DNA from: Vibrio sp. CDRSL-10 TSBA
GTDB taxonomy: Bacteria; Pseudomonadota; Gammaproteobacteria; Enterobacterales; Vibrionaceae
NCBI GenBank assembly: GCA_039696685.1
Contig: CP155566.1
Span: forward strand, 1,550,001-1,614,000
Direction: 5' to 3'
Length of the DNA stretch: 64,000 bases
The position numbers and the translations under genes are program-made. Below are positions 29,204-40,098 of this stretch, piece after piece; the stretch's first letter is position 1; each line of letters starts with the position of its first letter. The notes beneath the pieces are model-generated. The model saw only the letters and a program-made list of their open reading frames with translations, did not search any database and was not told where the DNA came from.

Positions 29204-32200
29204 ATGAACTCAAATCTTAAAGATATTTTTGATAAAAGCCGTCAAGAGCTCCTTGATATGGGACTCAGAGGAAATACATTACTTAATGTCGGAAAGGGAG
29301 CCAAAATTCTAGACATTGTTGACGAAAAGTCTGAACAAGTGTTTGAGCATTTGGTTGAATATTCAAAGGCAATGTCATTTCTTCCTGCTCCTGATTCTCT
29401 AGATAAAGAGGATAGAAATTCGATATCTTTAATTGATTTGACAGCTCATCTTGAAGAAAAAAATGGTGATAAAAGGCACGCTGATAACGCTCTGCAAACT
29501 CAGCTATTTAGAAAATCACTTGATACGCGCTTACTAAAATTGAGCACGGAAGCTACGACTTTTGTTCAAGAAACAGGGTGTTGATCTACTTTATCTTGCT
29601 CTTGGTTTCGTTAAGTGGTTTGAAGACGATAACTCTGATAAACCGAGACATGCTCCCTTAGTTCTTATCCCTGTCGAAATTTTCCGAGCTGATGCAGGTG
29701 ACGCACATAAAATTCGCTATACAGAATCAGAACTAGGAACAAACCTTACCCTTGCCGCTAAGCTTAAAATGGAGTTCGGTATTGTCTTACCTGACTTTGA
29801 AGAAGGAGACGATGGTTATGATTTCCAAGGCTACTTAAATTCAGTTGCGAATGCTATTTCAGGTGAAAAGCGTTGGTCGGTAGAAAGTAATAAAATCGTA
29901 TTGAGTTTCTTTTCTTTTGGTAAGTTTCAAATGTATCAGGACTTATCAGATGAAGTGTGGCCTGAAGGTAAAAAACCATCGGAAAATAGTTTAATTAAAA
30001 AGCTGTTTACGGAAGGTTTTGAACGTGATGCAACTTTGCTTGATTCAACACCAATGGACGTCAACCGTGTTGAAGAAGTTCAATTGGTTTTAGATTCGGA
30101 CTCGAGCCAAACAGAAGCCGTATTAGCAGCAAAATCAGGGGCTAATCTTGTTATCCAAGGTCCTCCTGGTACAGGTAAATCACAAACTATCACAAACATC
30201 ATATCTCAGGCTTTATCTGATAATAAAAAAGTATTGTTTGTTGCTGAAAAAATGGCAGCACTTGATGTTGTTAAACGACGACTAGATAACTGCCATATTG
30301 GCGATTCAGTATTAGAGTTACACTCCCACAAAGCGAACAAGAAATCAGTACTTTCTTCATTAGAAAGTACACTCATGCAGTATGCTCCTGTCTCTCCAGA
30401 GAGAAGTGACGATATCGACCGCTTGGTATCTCTTCGTAATAAGTTGGATGACTACTGTCTGTCGGTGAATGAAAGCATTGCTAATACCGAAGTGAGTTAT
30501 CATGATGCTCTAGGTTATAGCTCGCAGCTTGAGCGAATCGTTACTGCCGCTTCAATTGACTTGGATGAACTACCTAGTACCGACTTTGATTTAAATGTAT
30601 GGGATAAGAGTTATTACTTATCTGCCCTGGCGAAGATAATTGAGGCTGTTGACTATTTAAGTGAGCACGATGTGCCGAGTCTTAATTTGTTTTCATCAAC
30701 ACCCCTTAAAGATTATTCGCCGTCTGATGACAAGGTGGCTCAAAAGCTTGTCTCTGAATTAGAACAGATACAGCGAGAAATTATCACCCAGATTGAAGGC
30801 CTTCATACTTGTGCTGGTTATGTTTCACCTATCACTAATTACACAGACTGTATCGCGGTTTTAGAGGGTCTTTCTCTTATTGCAGACAGACCCGAGCTTG
30901 AAAGTGTCGATGCGAATTCTTCCGCGTGGGAGTCTAAAGGTGATGCGATACTCGAGTTTCGCTCTTCAAGGTGCAACTCTACAAGATCAAAAGGCAGAGT
31001 TATCAGAGTACTTTGTCGATAATGCTTTAGATTACGATTGGATGCCTGTGCGTGGCTCATTGCTGACGACTGGTCAGAAATGGTGGCGATTCTTATCAGG
31101 TGATTATCGAAGAGCGAAAAGTACTTATGCTGGAATGTGTAGGAATGGACTCGCTGGCAGTGCAAGTGAATGGATTGAAAAAATTGATGCCGTATTGGAA
31201 TATCGCTCGACTCAAAAGCGCTTCATCGATTCTGCGCAACTAGCAATAGATACTATCGGTAGTCATTTTAAAAATGAGAGTACTGACTGGATAGCGATCT
31301 TAAAACCGCTTCAATGGGTTCACCAGTGCCATTCAGGAATTAAGTCTGGTTCACTTGATGCGAGTGCTGCACAGTATTTAGATCCTTCAACGGAAATTGG
31401 ATTTACTACAACAGAGCTTGACCATGTAAAAGAGCTAATCAGTAAGCGTAAAGGTGTGCTGTACGAATTAGCCTTATTACTTCAGCTAGATCTGACGAAC
31501 TTTACCGACTGTTGTGATTCGCTATCTATTGATGAGGTTGAGTCGTTGGGTAAAGATATACAGAAGTTCTACCCTCTAACGCGCTTTAACCGCTTAGGAG
31601 CTGAGTTAGACCGAATAGGACTTTCAGAATGGACACAGGAGGCATTTACTTGGGGTGACACGCCAACACTTTTCCGTGACTGCTTCAAATATACGTTTTA
31701 TCGATCACTTGTTGAACACCAGTATGGTTCAAGAGATGAAATCCGTTATTTCGATCGAGTTGAGCATGAAAAGCAGATTGAGCAGTTCAGCTCCATAGAC
31801 GGACAACTGTTCCACTTTGCTCAAGAGTCATTGGTTAAGCAGCTCTACGATAATTTACCCAACCCATCAGCAAGAGGTGAAGTGGAAACTCTAAGACGTG
31901 AGTTCAATAAGAAGCGTCGTCAAATGCCAATTAGACGACTGCTTAATAAATCAGGTCGTGTGATTCAGCAGATAAAGCCCGTATTTATGATGAGTCCAAT
32001 GTCGATAGCTACTTACTTAGAGCCAGGTGTGGTTGATTTCGATTTGGTAATCTTCGATGAAGCGTCACAGGTTAAAGTTGCTGATGCTCTTGGGGCTATT
32101 ATGCGCGGTAAACAGGTTGTCGTGGTTGGTGATACCAAGCAGATGCCGCCAACAAGTTTCTTCGGCAAACAATTAGTTTTAGATGATGAAGATGCAGAAG

Positions 32201-33907
32201 AAAGTCTAACTGCGGATATGGAAAGTATTCTAGGTATGTTCTTAGCGTCAGGTACACCAGAAAAAATGCTTAAATGGCACTACCGTAGTCGACATGAGTC
32301 ATTGATTGCAGTCTCTAACCAGGAGTTTTATGACAATAAGCTGATGATTTTCCCTTCATCGGGCATTAACCCTCATGCGAAAGGTTTAAGTTTTAACTAC
32401 TTGCCGAATACTACATACGATCGTGGTGGCTCAAGAAGTAACGTGGGAGAGGCGACAGAGGTTGCAGAAGCAGTAATTAAACACGCGAAGACTACGCCAA
32501 ATCAAACATTAGGTGTTGTCGCATTTAGTACAGCTCAGCGTGATGCAATCCTTTTGGAAATTGAACGACTAAGAAAAGTGAACCCAGATCTTGAGGACTT
32601 CTTTGGAGAGCATGAGGAAGGGGAAGACTTCTTCGTTAAGAACCTTGAAAACGTGCAGGGTGACGAGCGTGACACTATTTTTATCAGTATCGGTTATGGT
32701 AAGACAAACGAAGGTCGTTTGCCAATGAGTTTCGGTCCACTAAACAGTGATGGTGGTGAACGAAGACTCAACGTTTCTTATCTCACGTGCTCGTATGTGT
32801 ATGGAGGTATTTAGCAACTTCAAAGGTGATGAGATGCCAACGACTGATGCATCTCCGTTTGGTGTTCGAGCGCTAAAGAACTTCTTACATTATGCTGAAA
32901 CAGGTGATCTCGTTAAGCGCTCAGAAACAGGCAAAGCACCTGATTCACCTTTTGAAGAGGAGGTGATTTCTTCAATTCGCTCTCTAGGTTATCAAGTTCA
33001 ACCACAAGTAGGTTGTGCAGGTTTCTACATTGATATTGCAGTGCGAGATCCAAATAAACCGGGTCGCTATATACTTGCAGTCGAGTGTGATGGCGCGACA
33101 TACCATAGTTCAAAGAGTGCACGTGATAGAGACCGTATTCGTCAGAGTGTCCTTGAAGGACTTGGTTGGCGTTTCCACCGCATTTGGAGTACTGATTGGT
33201 TCCGTAACAGTCATAAAGAAACGGAAAGGTTAGATGATGCTATAAAGTCAGCTATTGCTTACTATGAAGCCTTTGATTCAGAGCCTATTGTTGTAGATCC
33301 TGTAAAATCAAAGCCAAAAGCGTCTATTGAAAGGGTGGAGGTTGAACCTCAGGCATCTGCTGCTGTTTACCAAGTTTTCCCTACAGAGCAGTTATACCTT
33401 GGGTATGGTGATACGATCCCAGAAACAAGCACGGCAGTCTTAGCTCAGGATATTCTCAAAGTTGTAGAGCTTGAATCTCCAATTCACGTCAAACATCTAA
33501 CTATTCGTCTTTTGTCCGCGGTTGGCAGCTCTCGAAGTGGTGCTCGGATAAATCGCTCGGTTCTAGACGGTATCGGTTTACTCAATCGGCAAGGTAAAGT
33601 CGAATTAGACGGTGAATTTATTATTGCGAAAAGCCAAGGTGAACTTACGATTCGGAATCGAGTTGAACTCCCATCAAATGAGCGCAAGTATGATTTGATC
33701 TATGATGGCGAAATCGCAAAGGCCGCAATAGAGACTGTTAAGGATACTTTCTCTATATCTAGTGATGACTTAGTTAAATCGATTACGGAGGTACTCGGTT
33801 TTTCTAGCACAAGTAAAGCGATGAGAGATAGGACAGAAACAATACTGTCTGAGCAAGTTCAGTTAGGTTATTTGGAAATAAAGGGCGACATCTACCACGT
33901 TGTTTAG
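29204..33907 (+). CDS. Giant DUF4011 / SF1 helicase / Vsr-like nuclease protein, three frameshifts
   Basis: About 1566 residues once three one-base insertions are removed (GAAAC 29570-29574, GTTTC 30956-30960, GTTTC 32773-32777). Order of parts: DUF4011 N-terminus (QELLDMGLRGNTLLNV, LALGFVKWFED); SF1 helicase with Walker A IQGPPGTGKSQT and DEXX-like IFDEASQVKVADALG; C-terminal helicase motifs VQGDERDTIFIS and RRLNVLISRARM. Then a restriction-like nuclease domain (SPFEEEVISSIRSLGY, DIAV, AVECDGATYH) and a DUF3320-like end. Single-gene proteins with this layout are known from defence islands (Hhe-type DUF4011-helicase-Vsr). Anti-phage function is inferred. Confidence 0.88.
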
Positions 33908-34049
33908 TCTGTTCTTGTCATATTCTACTGAGTTGTTACTCAGTAGAATTGTTTTACTTTTTAGACTGCTATGCTTAGCGGTAGGCTATCGGACTTATAT
34001 TTTCCTCACGGCATATTGATTAGAAAAGACAAAGTGCTCGATCGAGAAT

Positions 34050-34211
34050 GGTAATCACTGTGGTCTGCTGACGGAATCTGTAGATACAAAAGTTATTGCG
34101 CATGTTTATGTAGGCTCTCGCGCTAATTGGGATGCGGGTTTCATAAACGATGGTATAGCGCAATTTGAAACTATGCCAAGTGAAGCAGAGTGGGAGGTGC
34201 TATGCAGGTAA
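34050..34211 (+). pseudogene. 3' remnant resembling a GFA-family protein
   Basis: The frame from about 34050 to the TAA at 34209 reads CGLLTESVDTKVIAHVYVG and ends MPSEAEWEVLCR. This resembles the C-terminal part of glutathione-dependent formaldehyde-activating (GFA/CENP-V) proteins. There is no start codon or zinc-cysteine N-terminus upstream, so the gene is truncated. The family call rests on recognition of the HVYVGSRANWD-like stretch and is moderate. The rest of the 33908-34335 gap shows nothing. Confidence 0.45.
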
Positions 34212-34335
34212 AATTCGCATAGCAATGACGACAGTTTCAACCATTAAATGATCACGTTGGTCATCATTGTCGGTCACATATTAAATGTTGATTTGATAAT
34301 CCGCATAGGGCTTACCGCCAAACAAGGAAATTCAC

Positions 34336-34858
34336 ATGGAAGTAGTAGAGGCAAACCTTACCTTAGCACCGTTGTTAGTCAGTTATGCTCGAGAATGTTC
34401 TGCATCTGGTATCGAGAAATACTCAGGTGTTGAATATGATCCGCATTCTTATTTATCGGGCTTGGTAATACGCTCTCAGGCCACCTCTCAGTTGGCTAAT
34501 GGTTATTTACCGAGCACGACTTACTATTGTCTCTTTGGTGAAAAAATCCTGGGAGCTATTCGAGTTAGGAAAGGTAGTAATAGTAACGTAGAGAATGTGA
34601 TTGGCCATATTGGTTATGAAACCAGGCCATCGGAAACGAGGTAGAGGTATAGCTTCGTTTTTGCTGGCCTGGGTACGTGATCATGTTATCTCCGACTCAG
34701 TGATTGTGACTTGTTCAGTCAACAATCCAGCCTCACAAAAAGTGATTGAAAGGTGTGGTGGTGAATATCTTGGCGATTATAGTGACGAGACAGAAGGGAC
34801 GGTCAGGCGATATCGTTTATTAAAAACATTGGATCATACTGAAAGTTTGCCGCTTTAA
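34336..34858 (+). CDS. GNAT-family N-acetyltransferase, one frameshift
   Basis: About 173 residues after repair, from ATG 34336 with AAGGAAA upstream. The acetyl-CoA loop is interrupted: the upstream frame reads GYETRPSETR and stops. Dropping one A at GAAAC 34633-34637 gives ETRPSERGRGIASFLLAW, the classic R/QxxGxG/A motif. The end VNNPASQKVIERCGGEYLG is typical of GNATs. Substrate unknown. It sits between a defence-like helicase and IS elements. Confidence 0.85.
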
Positions 34859-34976
34859 GCCTGTGAGTCAGATCTAATTGAAGAGTTACATTTGACAGGT
34901 TTTTATAAGTCCAACTGAAATCTTAGAAAAGGACAAAATTCAAAACGGACTTTTAGTCTTTCGGCGTCGGGATTAC

Positions 34977-35414
34977 CTAAAACCCTCTCGACTTCCAGAA
35001 CTGCCCCTCATCACGTCCCACGACTTTGAACGTCTTTTCGGCTATGGTTCTGCCTTGCATTTCCAGCGTCATACGCCATTCGCCTAAATTACTTTCCAGG
35101 CCGTTGACCGGGCATAGCAGTTGGATGGTATCACCGAGATAAAAATCCCAGTCATTGCTGCGCACGTAGACTTCACCGTCAAATGGGGCGAGGACTTTGC
35201 CTTTCTTATTGATGATGCCTGGATGATGAATGCAAAACTGCAGCAGCTCGCCTTTGGCCTTTTTGATATTGACGATAAAACCGAACTCGACGTCTTCCTC
35301 GGCGGTAACGACCTGGGTGAATTCCTTTATTTTAGGTAGATCTTTGGATTTGGCATCCCAATGGGAATAAATGCCGTAGGAAGTCATTTCGGTGATTGGG
35401 GAACGTTTCGCCAC
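34977..35414 (-). CDS. DUF3859 family protein
   Basis: 145 residues, no signal peptide or membrane segment. It has the features I associate with DUF3859: an N-terminal ITEMTSYGIYSHWDAKSKDLP, a beta-rich middle (GFIVNIKKAKGELLQFCIHHPG) and WRMTLEMQGRTIAEKTFKVVG. No known function. No operon partner; it ends about 118 bp from the GNAT gene and runs towards it. Confidence 0.75.
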   Translation of the reverse strand: MAKRSPITEMTSYGIYSHWDAKSKDLPKIKEFTQVVTAEEDVEFGFIVNIKKAKGELLQFCIHHPGIINKKGKVLAPFDGEVYVRSNDWDFYLGDTIQLLCPVNGLESNLGEWRMTLEMQGRTIAEKTFKVVGRDEGQFWKSRGF

Positions 35415-35652
35415 GTGCGGATTCTCGTTAATTCAAAGTGTCGTGATTTTACTCAAATAGCATCGGGGCTTCAAATCGCATCTTGCTGATTATTCACTTT
35501 TTATTCGCTGGAAGTGATTGATAATCTGAGGATTGAATCGCCACTACTTCAGTAGACGACTTTTAGCCTCATTAAAATACTGACGTTCATACTCTAACGG
35601 TGACAGCCCGTCATTGGAACTATGCTGTCGTTTCGGGTTGTAAAACATCTCA

Positions 35653-36746
35653 TACCAATCGCACTAATTTTATGATCTAATATCAGCTTCAATAGGAGCT
35701 GATATGACGACCCCTGACTTCCCTAAACTTATTCGTGAAACATCCGATGCTAGGATGCGTACGAGACTTCTTGCGATATCTCATTTCGTGGATGGAAAAA
35801 GCCGCACTCAGATCGCCAAATATTTAAAAGCCAGCCGTACCAGTATCAATAACTGGGTTGCGGCTTATTTAAAGAATGGTGTTGAAGGCTTGGTAGAAAA
35901 GCAGCATACAGGCCGTCCTCCACGACTGACTGAAGACCAGCTATCTCAGTTAAAGCTGTACATCACTTCCAATGCGATTAAGCCTGAAGGTGGAAGACTA
36001 CAGGGGACAGATATTATTGAATTTATCCATGAGGAATTTGGCCTATCGTACAGCTTATCAGGCATCTATAAGATATTGAGAAAACTTGATTTAGTTTGGA
36101 TAACAACGCGTTCAAAGCACCCAAAGCAATCTGCAGAAGCGCAAGAAGCTTTTAAAAAAATTCCCAATAGAAACGATCCTTAAGATCCCAGGACATGTTG
36201 CTTTAAAAGACGTTCAAATCTGGTTTCAAGATGAAGCCAGATTTGGCCAGCGCAACACAACAACCCGAATATGGGCAGAAAAAGGGACTCGTCCCAGAGC
36301 GGTACAACAACAGCAATTTGAGTATGCGTACCTATTTGGAGCGGTGTGCATTAATACCGGAGAAACTGAAGCTATTGTTGTTCCGATGAGCAACATGGAA
36401 GCAATGAAAGAGCAACGCAGGCTCATTTCTCAATCCACACCCGCAGACAAACATGCTGTCGTCATCATGGATCAAGCCAGTTGGCATCAAAGTTATCTTG
36501 CTGATTCATTCAAGAAACCTGACTGTCATTCATATACCGCCCTATTCACCGGAACTCAACCCAATAGAGCAAGTATGGAGTTGGTTACGTCAGAACGAAA
36601 TAGCCAATAGGTGTTTTGAATGTTACGACGATATTGTCGACAAGCTGTGTAGTGCTTGGAATCGTTTTTGTGCAGACAAAAGCAGAGTCATTTCGCTCTG
36701 CTTTAGAGATTGGACTATATTGACCAGTTAATTAGTGTGATTGGTA
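35653..36746 (+). mobile_element. IS630-family element nested in the IS3 element
   Basis: 1094 bp with terminal repeats TACCAATCGCACTAAT (left) and its near-exact complement (right, ending GATTGGTA; one mismatch in the first 16). On both sides it is flanked by TCA (35650-35652 and 36747-36749). Joining the flanks with one TCA restores the IS3 orfB frame as Asn-Tyr-Ile-Glu-Met-Phe, which supports a 3-bp duplication rather than the TA expected of IS630. Confidence 0.85.
35704..36731 (+). CDS. IS630-family transposase, two frameshifts
   Basis: About 341 residues after repair. The N-terminal helix-turn-helix (RTQIAKYLKASRTSINNW) and winged helix (SYSLSGIYKILRKLDL) are followed by the DDE domain: WFQDEARFGQ, VIMDQASWHQS, and IHIPPYSPELNPIEQVWSW. 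Breaks: GAAAC 36170-36174 (restoring NRTILKIPGHVALKDV) and GAAAC 36514-36518 (restoring SFKNLTVIHIPPYSP). An A7 run at 36154-36160 could also explain the first break as slippage, but the pentamer explanation matches the rest of the window. Confidence 0.85.
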
Positions 36747-37518
36747 TCAATATAATTAAACACATCCATCTTTGCGTCGTCCCTGGTCGCATAAATTTTT
36801 CGCTTAATTCGTTCACGTTTCAGCAGTTGGAAGAAACTCTCTGCTACTGCGTTATCATGGCAGTTGCCTCGACGGCTCATGCTACCTTCCAAACCATGAG
36901 CGCTTAGAAACTCACTCCAATCATGGCTCGTGTATTGGCTTCCTTGATCTGAATGAACCAGCACTTTGCCAGCAGGTTTACGACGCCATACCGCCATTAA
37001 TAAAGCATCTAACGCAAGCTCTTTAGTGATACGACTGCCCATTGACCAACCAATAATTCGTCGTGAGAACAAGTCCATTACAGCGCCAAGATAGAGCCAG
37101 CCCTCATGCGTTTTGATGTACGTAATATCCGTTACCCAAGCCGTGTTGGGCGCTAATGGATCGAATTGCCGCTCTAAACGATTTGGCGTAACAACGTGTT
37201 GCTCACCACTAGGAGCTCTCGGTTTTCGATAGCCAACTTGCGCTCGCAATCCTGCTCTCTGCATCAGGCGATGCACACGATTAATACCGCATTGCTCGCC
37301 AAGATCACGCAGATCTCGATGGAGTTTGCGGTATCCATAGACGCCACCAGACTCAAGCCAACATTGTTTGAGTTGGCCTGTTAGTCGTTCATTGTCACGT
37401 TGTCGCTTCGACTTTGCGCAACTCCTCCACGCGTAATACCCGCTCGGATGAACATCAAACAACTGACACAGATGTCGCACAGAGTGACTGTGATGATGCT
37501 CTTGGATAAAGGCGAATC

Positions 37519-37804
37519 TTACTCGGGGTGGCTTGCGAAGTACGCTGCGGCTTTTTTTAACAGGTCACGTTTCTTCAGTAACACGCTTAAGCTCTTTTTG
37601 TAATCGTCGAATTTCTGCGGACTCAGCAGACTGCTGAAGGTGTTCCTCAGAGTCAGGACCATAGCGCTTAATCCAGGCGTAAAGACTGTGTGTGGTGGTA
37701 CCTAAACGCTGAGCAACATCAGCAACAGAATGGCCGGCAACAGTGACTTGTTTCACTGCTTCGATTTTGAATTGTTCGGGGTAACGTTTATGGCTCATGG
37801 ACAC
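37519..37804 (-). CDS. IS3 orfA (helix-turn-helix), one frameshift
   Basis: MSMSHKRYPEQFKIEAVKQV begins a Tnp_1/IS3 orfA protein with helix-turn-helix VADVAQRLGTTTHSLYAWI and a coiled-coil leucine-rich end. The frame stops early at RVTEET; dropping one base at + strand GTTTC 37569-37573 restores RVTEERDLLKKAAAYFA, the highly conserved orfA end, with the TAA at 37519-37521. About 94 residues. Confidence 0.88.
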
Positions 37805-37945
37805 CTCTTTTTTAGCTAGTTTATCTAACTAAAAGGCGTCTAGGAAATCAGTGGCGATTCAGATTGAGCAGGCAGAAAATGCGTGCTAAGGGAGAATAAC
37901 GGAGAAGTTTGGCCAATGTATCTGGTGCGGCGCTGATTGGGTGAA

Positions 37946-37970
37946 CACTCCCATGCTGGGCATGGGAGTG
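37946..37970 (-). terminator. Hairpin after the DUF2058 gene
   Basis: CACTCCCATG (37946-37955) and CATGGGAGTG (37961-37970) form a perfect 10-bp stem, about 29 bp downstream of the DUF2058 stop on the minus strand. No long T-run follows. Confidence 0.55.
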
Positions 37971-37998
37971 ACATGTGGTTGTGCTCATACCGAGCTGA

Positions 37999-38520
37999 TT
38001 ACCACATCAGATCGTCTGGTACCACGAAGTCGGCGTACGGATCGTCTTCGTCGATCGCGTCTGATTCCGGCTCTTTCTGATCGATGATGGCTTGCTCGTC
38101 GCGCTGGGCAATTTTGTTGGCTACTACGCTTGGGATCACGGCGTAACCTTCTTCAAAGCGGGCAATCGCCAGGATGCCTTTGCTCAGTTGTTCACGCACC
38201 AGTGACTCAACGTAGAGTGATTTTACCAGCGTGCCGTCGGTGAAGTTGTATTTGATGTCGCCGTCACCCAGGTCAAGCTTGTTCATCGCGATCAGCTGTT
38301 TGATTTGCGCCTGAATCTCTTTGCTCTGGCGCTCTTCGTTTTGCTGTGCGCTTAGTGCTTTATCGCGCTCAACCTGCTGGCGTTTTTTCTCTTCAACCGC
38401 TTCTTTTACTTCACGTGCCTGAACACGTGATTTTTTCGAGCCTTTCTTTGCTTTTTTCAGCTTTTTTTCATTTACCAAGCCTGCTTTCAGCATTTGCTCT
38501 TGGAGTGTCAGTTTTGCCAT
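37999..38520 (-). CDS. DUF2058 (YaiL-like) nucleoprotein/polynucleotide-associated protein
   Basis: 173 residues. The highly charged N-terminus (KKLKKAKKGSKKSRVQAREV) and coiled-coil Lys/Glu/Arg region to about residue 75 precede the conserved block YNFTDGTLVKSLYVESLVREQL and an acidic tail. This is the DUF2058 pattern. The exact function is unknown. It is a chromosomal gene just right of the IS nest. Confidence 0.85.
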   Translation of the reverse strand: MAKLTLQEQMLKAGLVNEKKLKKAKKGSKKSRVQAREVKEAVEEKKRQQVERDKALSAQQNEERQSKEIQAQIKQLIAMNKLDLGDGDIKYNFTDGTLVKSLYVESLVREQLSKGILAIARFEEGYAVIPSVVANKIAQRDEQAIIDQKEPESDAIDEDDPYADFVVPDDLMW

Positions 38521-38614
38521 GTTGTTCTCGGATTGCTGTCTATCTGGGTATTCTACTGGCTCACGCCGCGCAAATAAAGACGGGCCGGTGAGGGCAGTGT
38601 ATTGATTTTTCGAT

Positions 38615-38680
38615 GATAAACCCGGTTGGCTTTTCTTAACGGGGTTTATCGGAATAGTTTAGGTGACGCTGTCACCTAAA
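38615..38680. terminator. Two hairpins between DUF1840 and DUF2058 genes
   Basis: GATAAACCC pairs with GGGTTTATC (38615-38623 / 38642-38650), and TTTAGGTGAC with GTCACCTAAA (38658-38667 / 38671-38680). The second lies nine bases past the DUF1840 stop and has weak T content on the minus strand; it is the better terminator candidate. Confidence 0.5.
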
Positions 38681-38688
38681 GCGTATCG

Positions 38689-39009
38689 TTATTCGTTGTC
38701 CCACATGATGCCACACTCTTCGCTGATGGCCGCGTTAAGCATATCAATCAGTGGCAGGGCGCGGTTGGAAATACTGACCGGCGGATCGTCACGTTCATCG
38801 TCGTCATCCTGATCATGTTCTTGCTGATCGGCACGTTTTTTCTCTACCGTTACCGCCGATTTAAGCAGGCTTAACGCGTGGGGAATCTCTTCAGCACCGA
38901 TGGCACCGGGAACCGTGCCACTGTGACCCATCATTTTGATCATCTGCAGGCCGATAGAGCCAAACATGGTGACGTTGGCGTACGCTTTACATCGGAAGGT
39001 TATTAACAT
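38689..39009 (-). CDS. DUF1840 family protein
   Basis: 106 residues. MLITFRCKAYANVTMFGSIGLQMIKMMGHSG is the hallmark N-terminus of DUF1840, ending in the acidic linker and PLIDMLNAAISEECGIMWD. Cytoplasmic; no known function. It ends about 60 bp from the LysR gene end, same strand. Confidence 0.85.
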   Translation of the reverse strand: MLITFRCKAYANVTMFGSIGLQMIKMMGHSGTVPGAIGAEEIPHALSLLKSAVTVEKKRADQQEHDQDDDDERDDPPVSISNRALPLIDMLNAAISEECGIMWDNE

Positions 39010-39067
39010 AACAGGCCTCGCTTGTGTCGGGCAGGATCAGATGCGGATGACACTGCCCATACGGATA

Positions 39068-40001
39068 CTATGATTGCCAGTATAAGGGATTGCCGTACAT
39101 CTGGGTAAAATAATCAATCACCGCGCGCACATTCAGCGGCGGGTGGCGCACATGCGGATAAATCGCAGCGATGTGCTGCGGCTGAGTATTGATCGCCGCT
39201 TCATACTCCGGCATCAGTTGGACCAGTGTACCGTGCTGCAGTTTCCTGGCCGATTAACCAGTCGGGAAATAACACAATCCCCATACCATCAAGTGCGGCG
39301 GTCAGCAGGCTTTGCGCGTTGTTGGAGCTAAGGCGCGGCGTCAGCGGGTAGTGCACCCATTCTTCATCTGCGCGGCGCAGAAACCAGCGGTTGGCCCCTT
39401 CAAATCCTTTGTACACCAGGCAGCGATGCTGCTGCAGGTCATGTCCGTTGGTCGGCATACCGTACTTAGCGATATAGGCGGGTGAAGCCGCCAGATGGTA
39501 GCGCTGATTGCCGAGAATGCGGGCGTGAAACGATGAGTCGGTCAGTGTGCCGATACGAAAAATGATGTCGGTGCCGTCTTTAAGCGGATCAATATATTCA
39601 TCGGTCAGGGTCAGGTCTATCGCCAAATTGGGGTAGCGTTCGGATAACTGCTGCAGCCAGGGCGCGATATGGCGCTCACCAAAAAACACCGGTGCATTGA
39701 GCCGGACTAACCCGGACGGCTCCGCTGCGCGATCCTGCAGCTGCTCCTGTGCTTCATCAAGCTGTTCAATCACGGTTTTGGCATAACTGAAAAACAGTTT
39801 ACCGGCTTCGGTCGGCACCACTGCACGGGTGTTGCGGTAGAACAGCTGTTGGCCGAGTGCATCTTCCAGATTATGGATAGTACGTGAAATCATCGAGGCG
39901 GAAACGTCTTCGCGCCGCGCGACCACAGAGAAGTTCTGTGCATCAAACACGCTGACAAAAAACCGCAATGCGCGGATATCAATGTTATTGGTTCGGTTCA
40001 T
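39068..40001 (-). CDS. LysR-family transcriptional regulator, one frameshift
   Basis: About 310 residues from ATG 40001 (MNRTNNIDIRALRFFVSVFD). The winged helix is ARREDVSASMISRTIHNLEDALGQQLFYR; the substrate-binding domain follows (PSGLVRLNAPVFFGERHI). The frame breaks at + strand GTTTC 39241-39245: the broken reading ends WLIGQETAARYTG, while the restored one continues LIGQELQHGTLVQLMPEY to the TAG at 39068-39070. It is divergent from the paired YdcZ transporters, its likely targets. Effector unknown. Confidence 0.9.
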
Positions 40002-40098
40002 TTGTGCAATATCTGCAAAGGTGATTGCCAGATTATGTCGTTTTTCTTTGCAATTCACCACTATATCATGCGCGCCTGATTTATTAGGAGCCTTGTAT

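Larger units (their letters stand above)
35544..37480 (-). pseudogene. IS3 orfB transposase, split by IS630 insertion
   Basis: The integrase-core DDE transposase is readable from 37480 down to 36747: TDITYIKTHEGWLYLGAVMD, HSDQGSQYTS, GNCHDNAVAESFF. It continues on the far side of the insertion from 35652 to the TAG at 35544-35546 as MFYNPKRQHSSNDGLSPLEY. Upstream of the first ATG the frame extends to a T7/A7 slip site at 37552-37558, where the usual -1 shift from orfA would occur. The insertion falls in NYI/EMF and kills the gene. Confidence 0.9.
35534..37861 (-). mobile_element. IS3-family element interrupted by an IS630-family element
   Basis: Imperfect terminal repeats bound the element: TGAATCGCCACT at 35534 and its complement ending at 37861, extending to TAGACG with mismatches. 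A 3-bp duplication GAT flanks it (35531-35533 and 37862-37864). Removing the nested element leaves about 1231 bp, normal for IS3. It carries orfA and orfB on the minus strand. Boundaries and target duplication are seen directly; the family is assigned from the transposase. Confidence 0.9.

Noticed and set aside
36154..36160. A7 run as programmed frameshift site in the IS630 transposase
   Set aside because: Possible, but the GAAAC at 36170 restores the frame equally well and fits the window-wide pattern.
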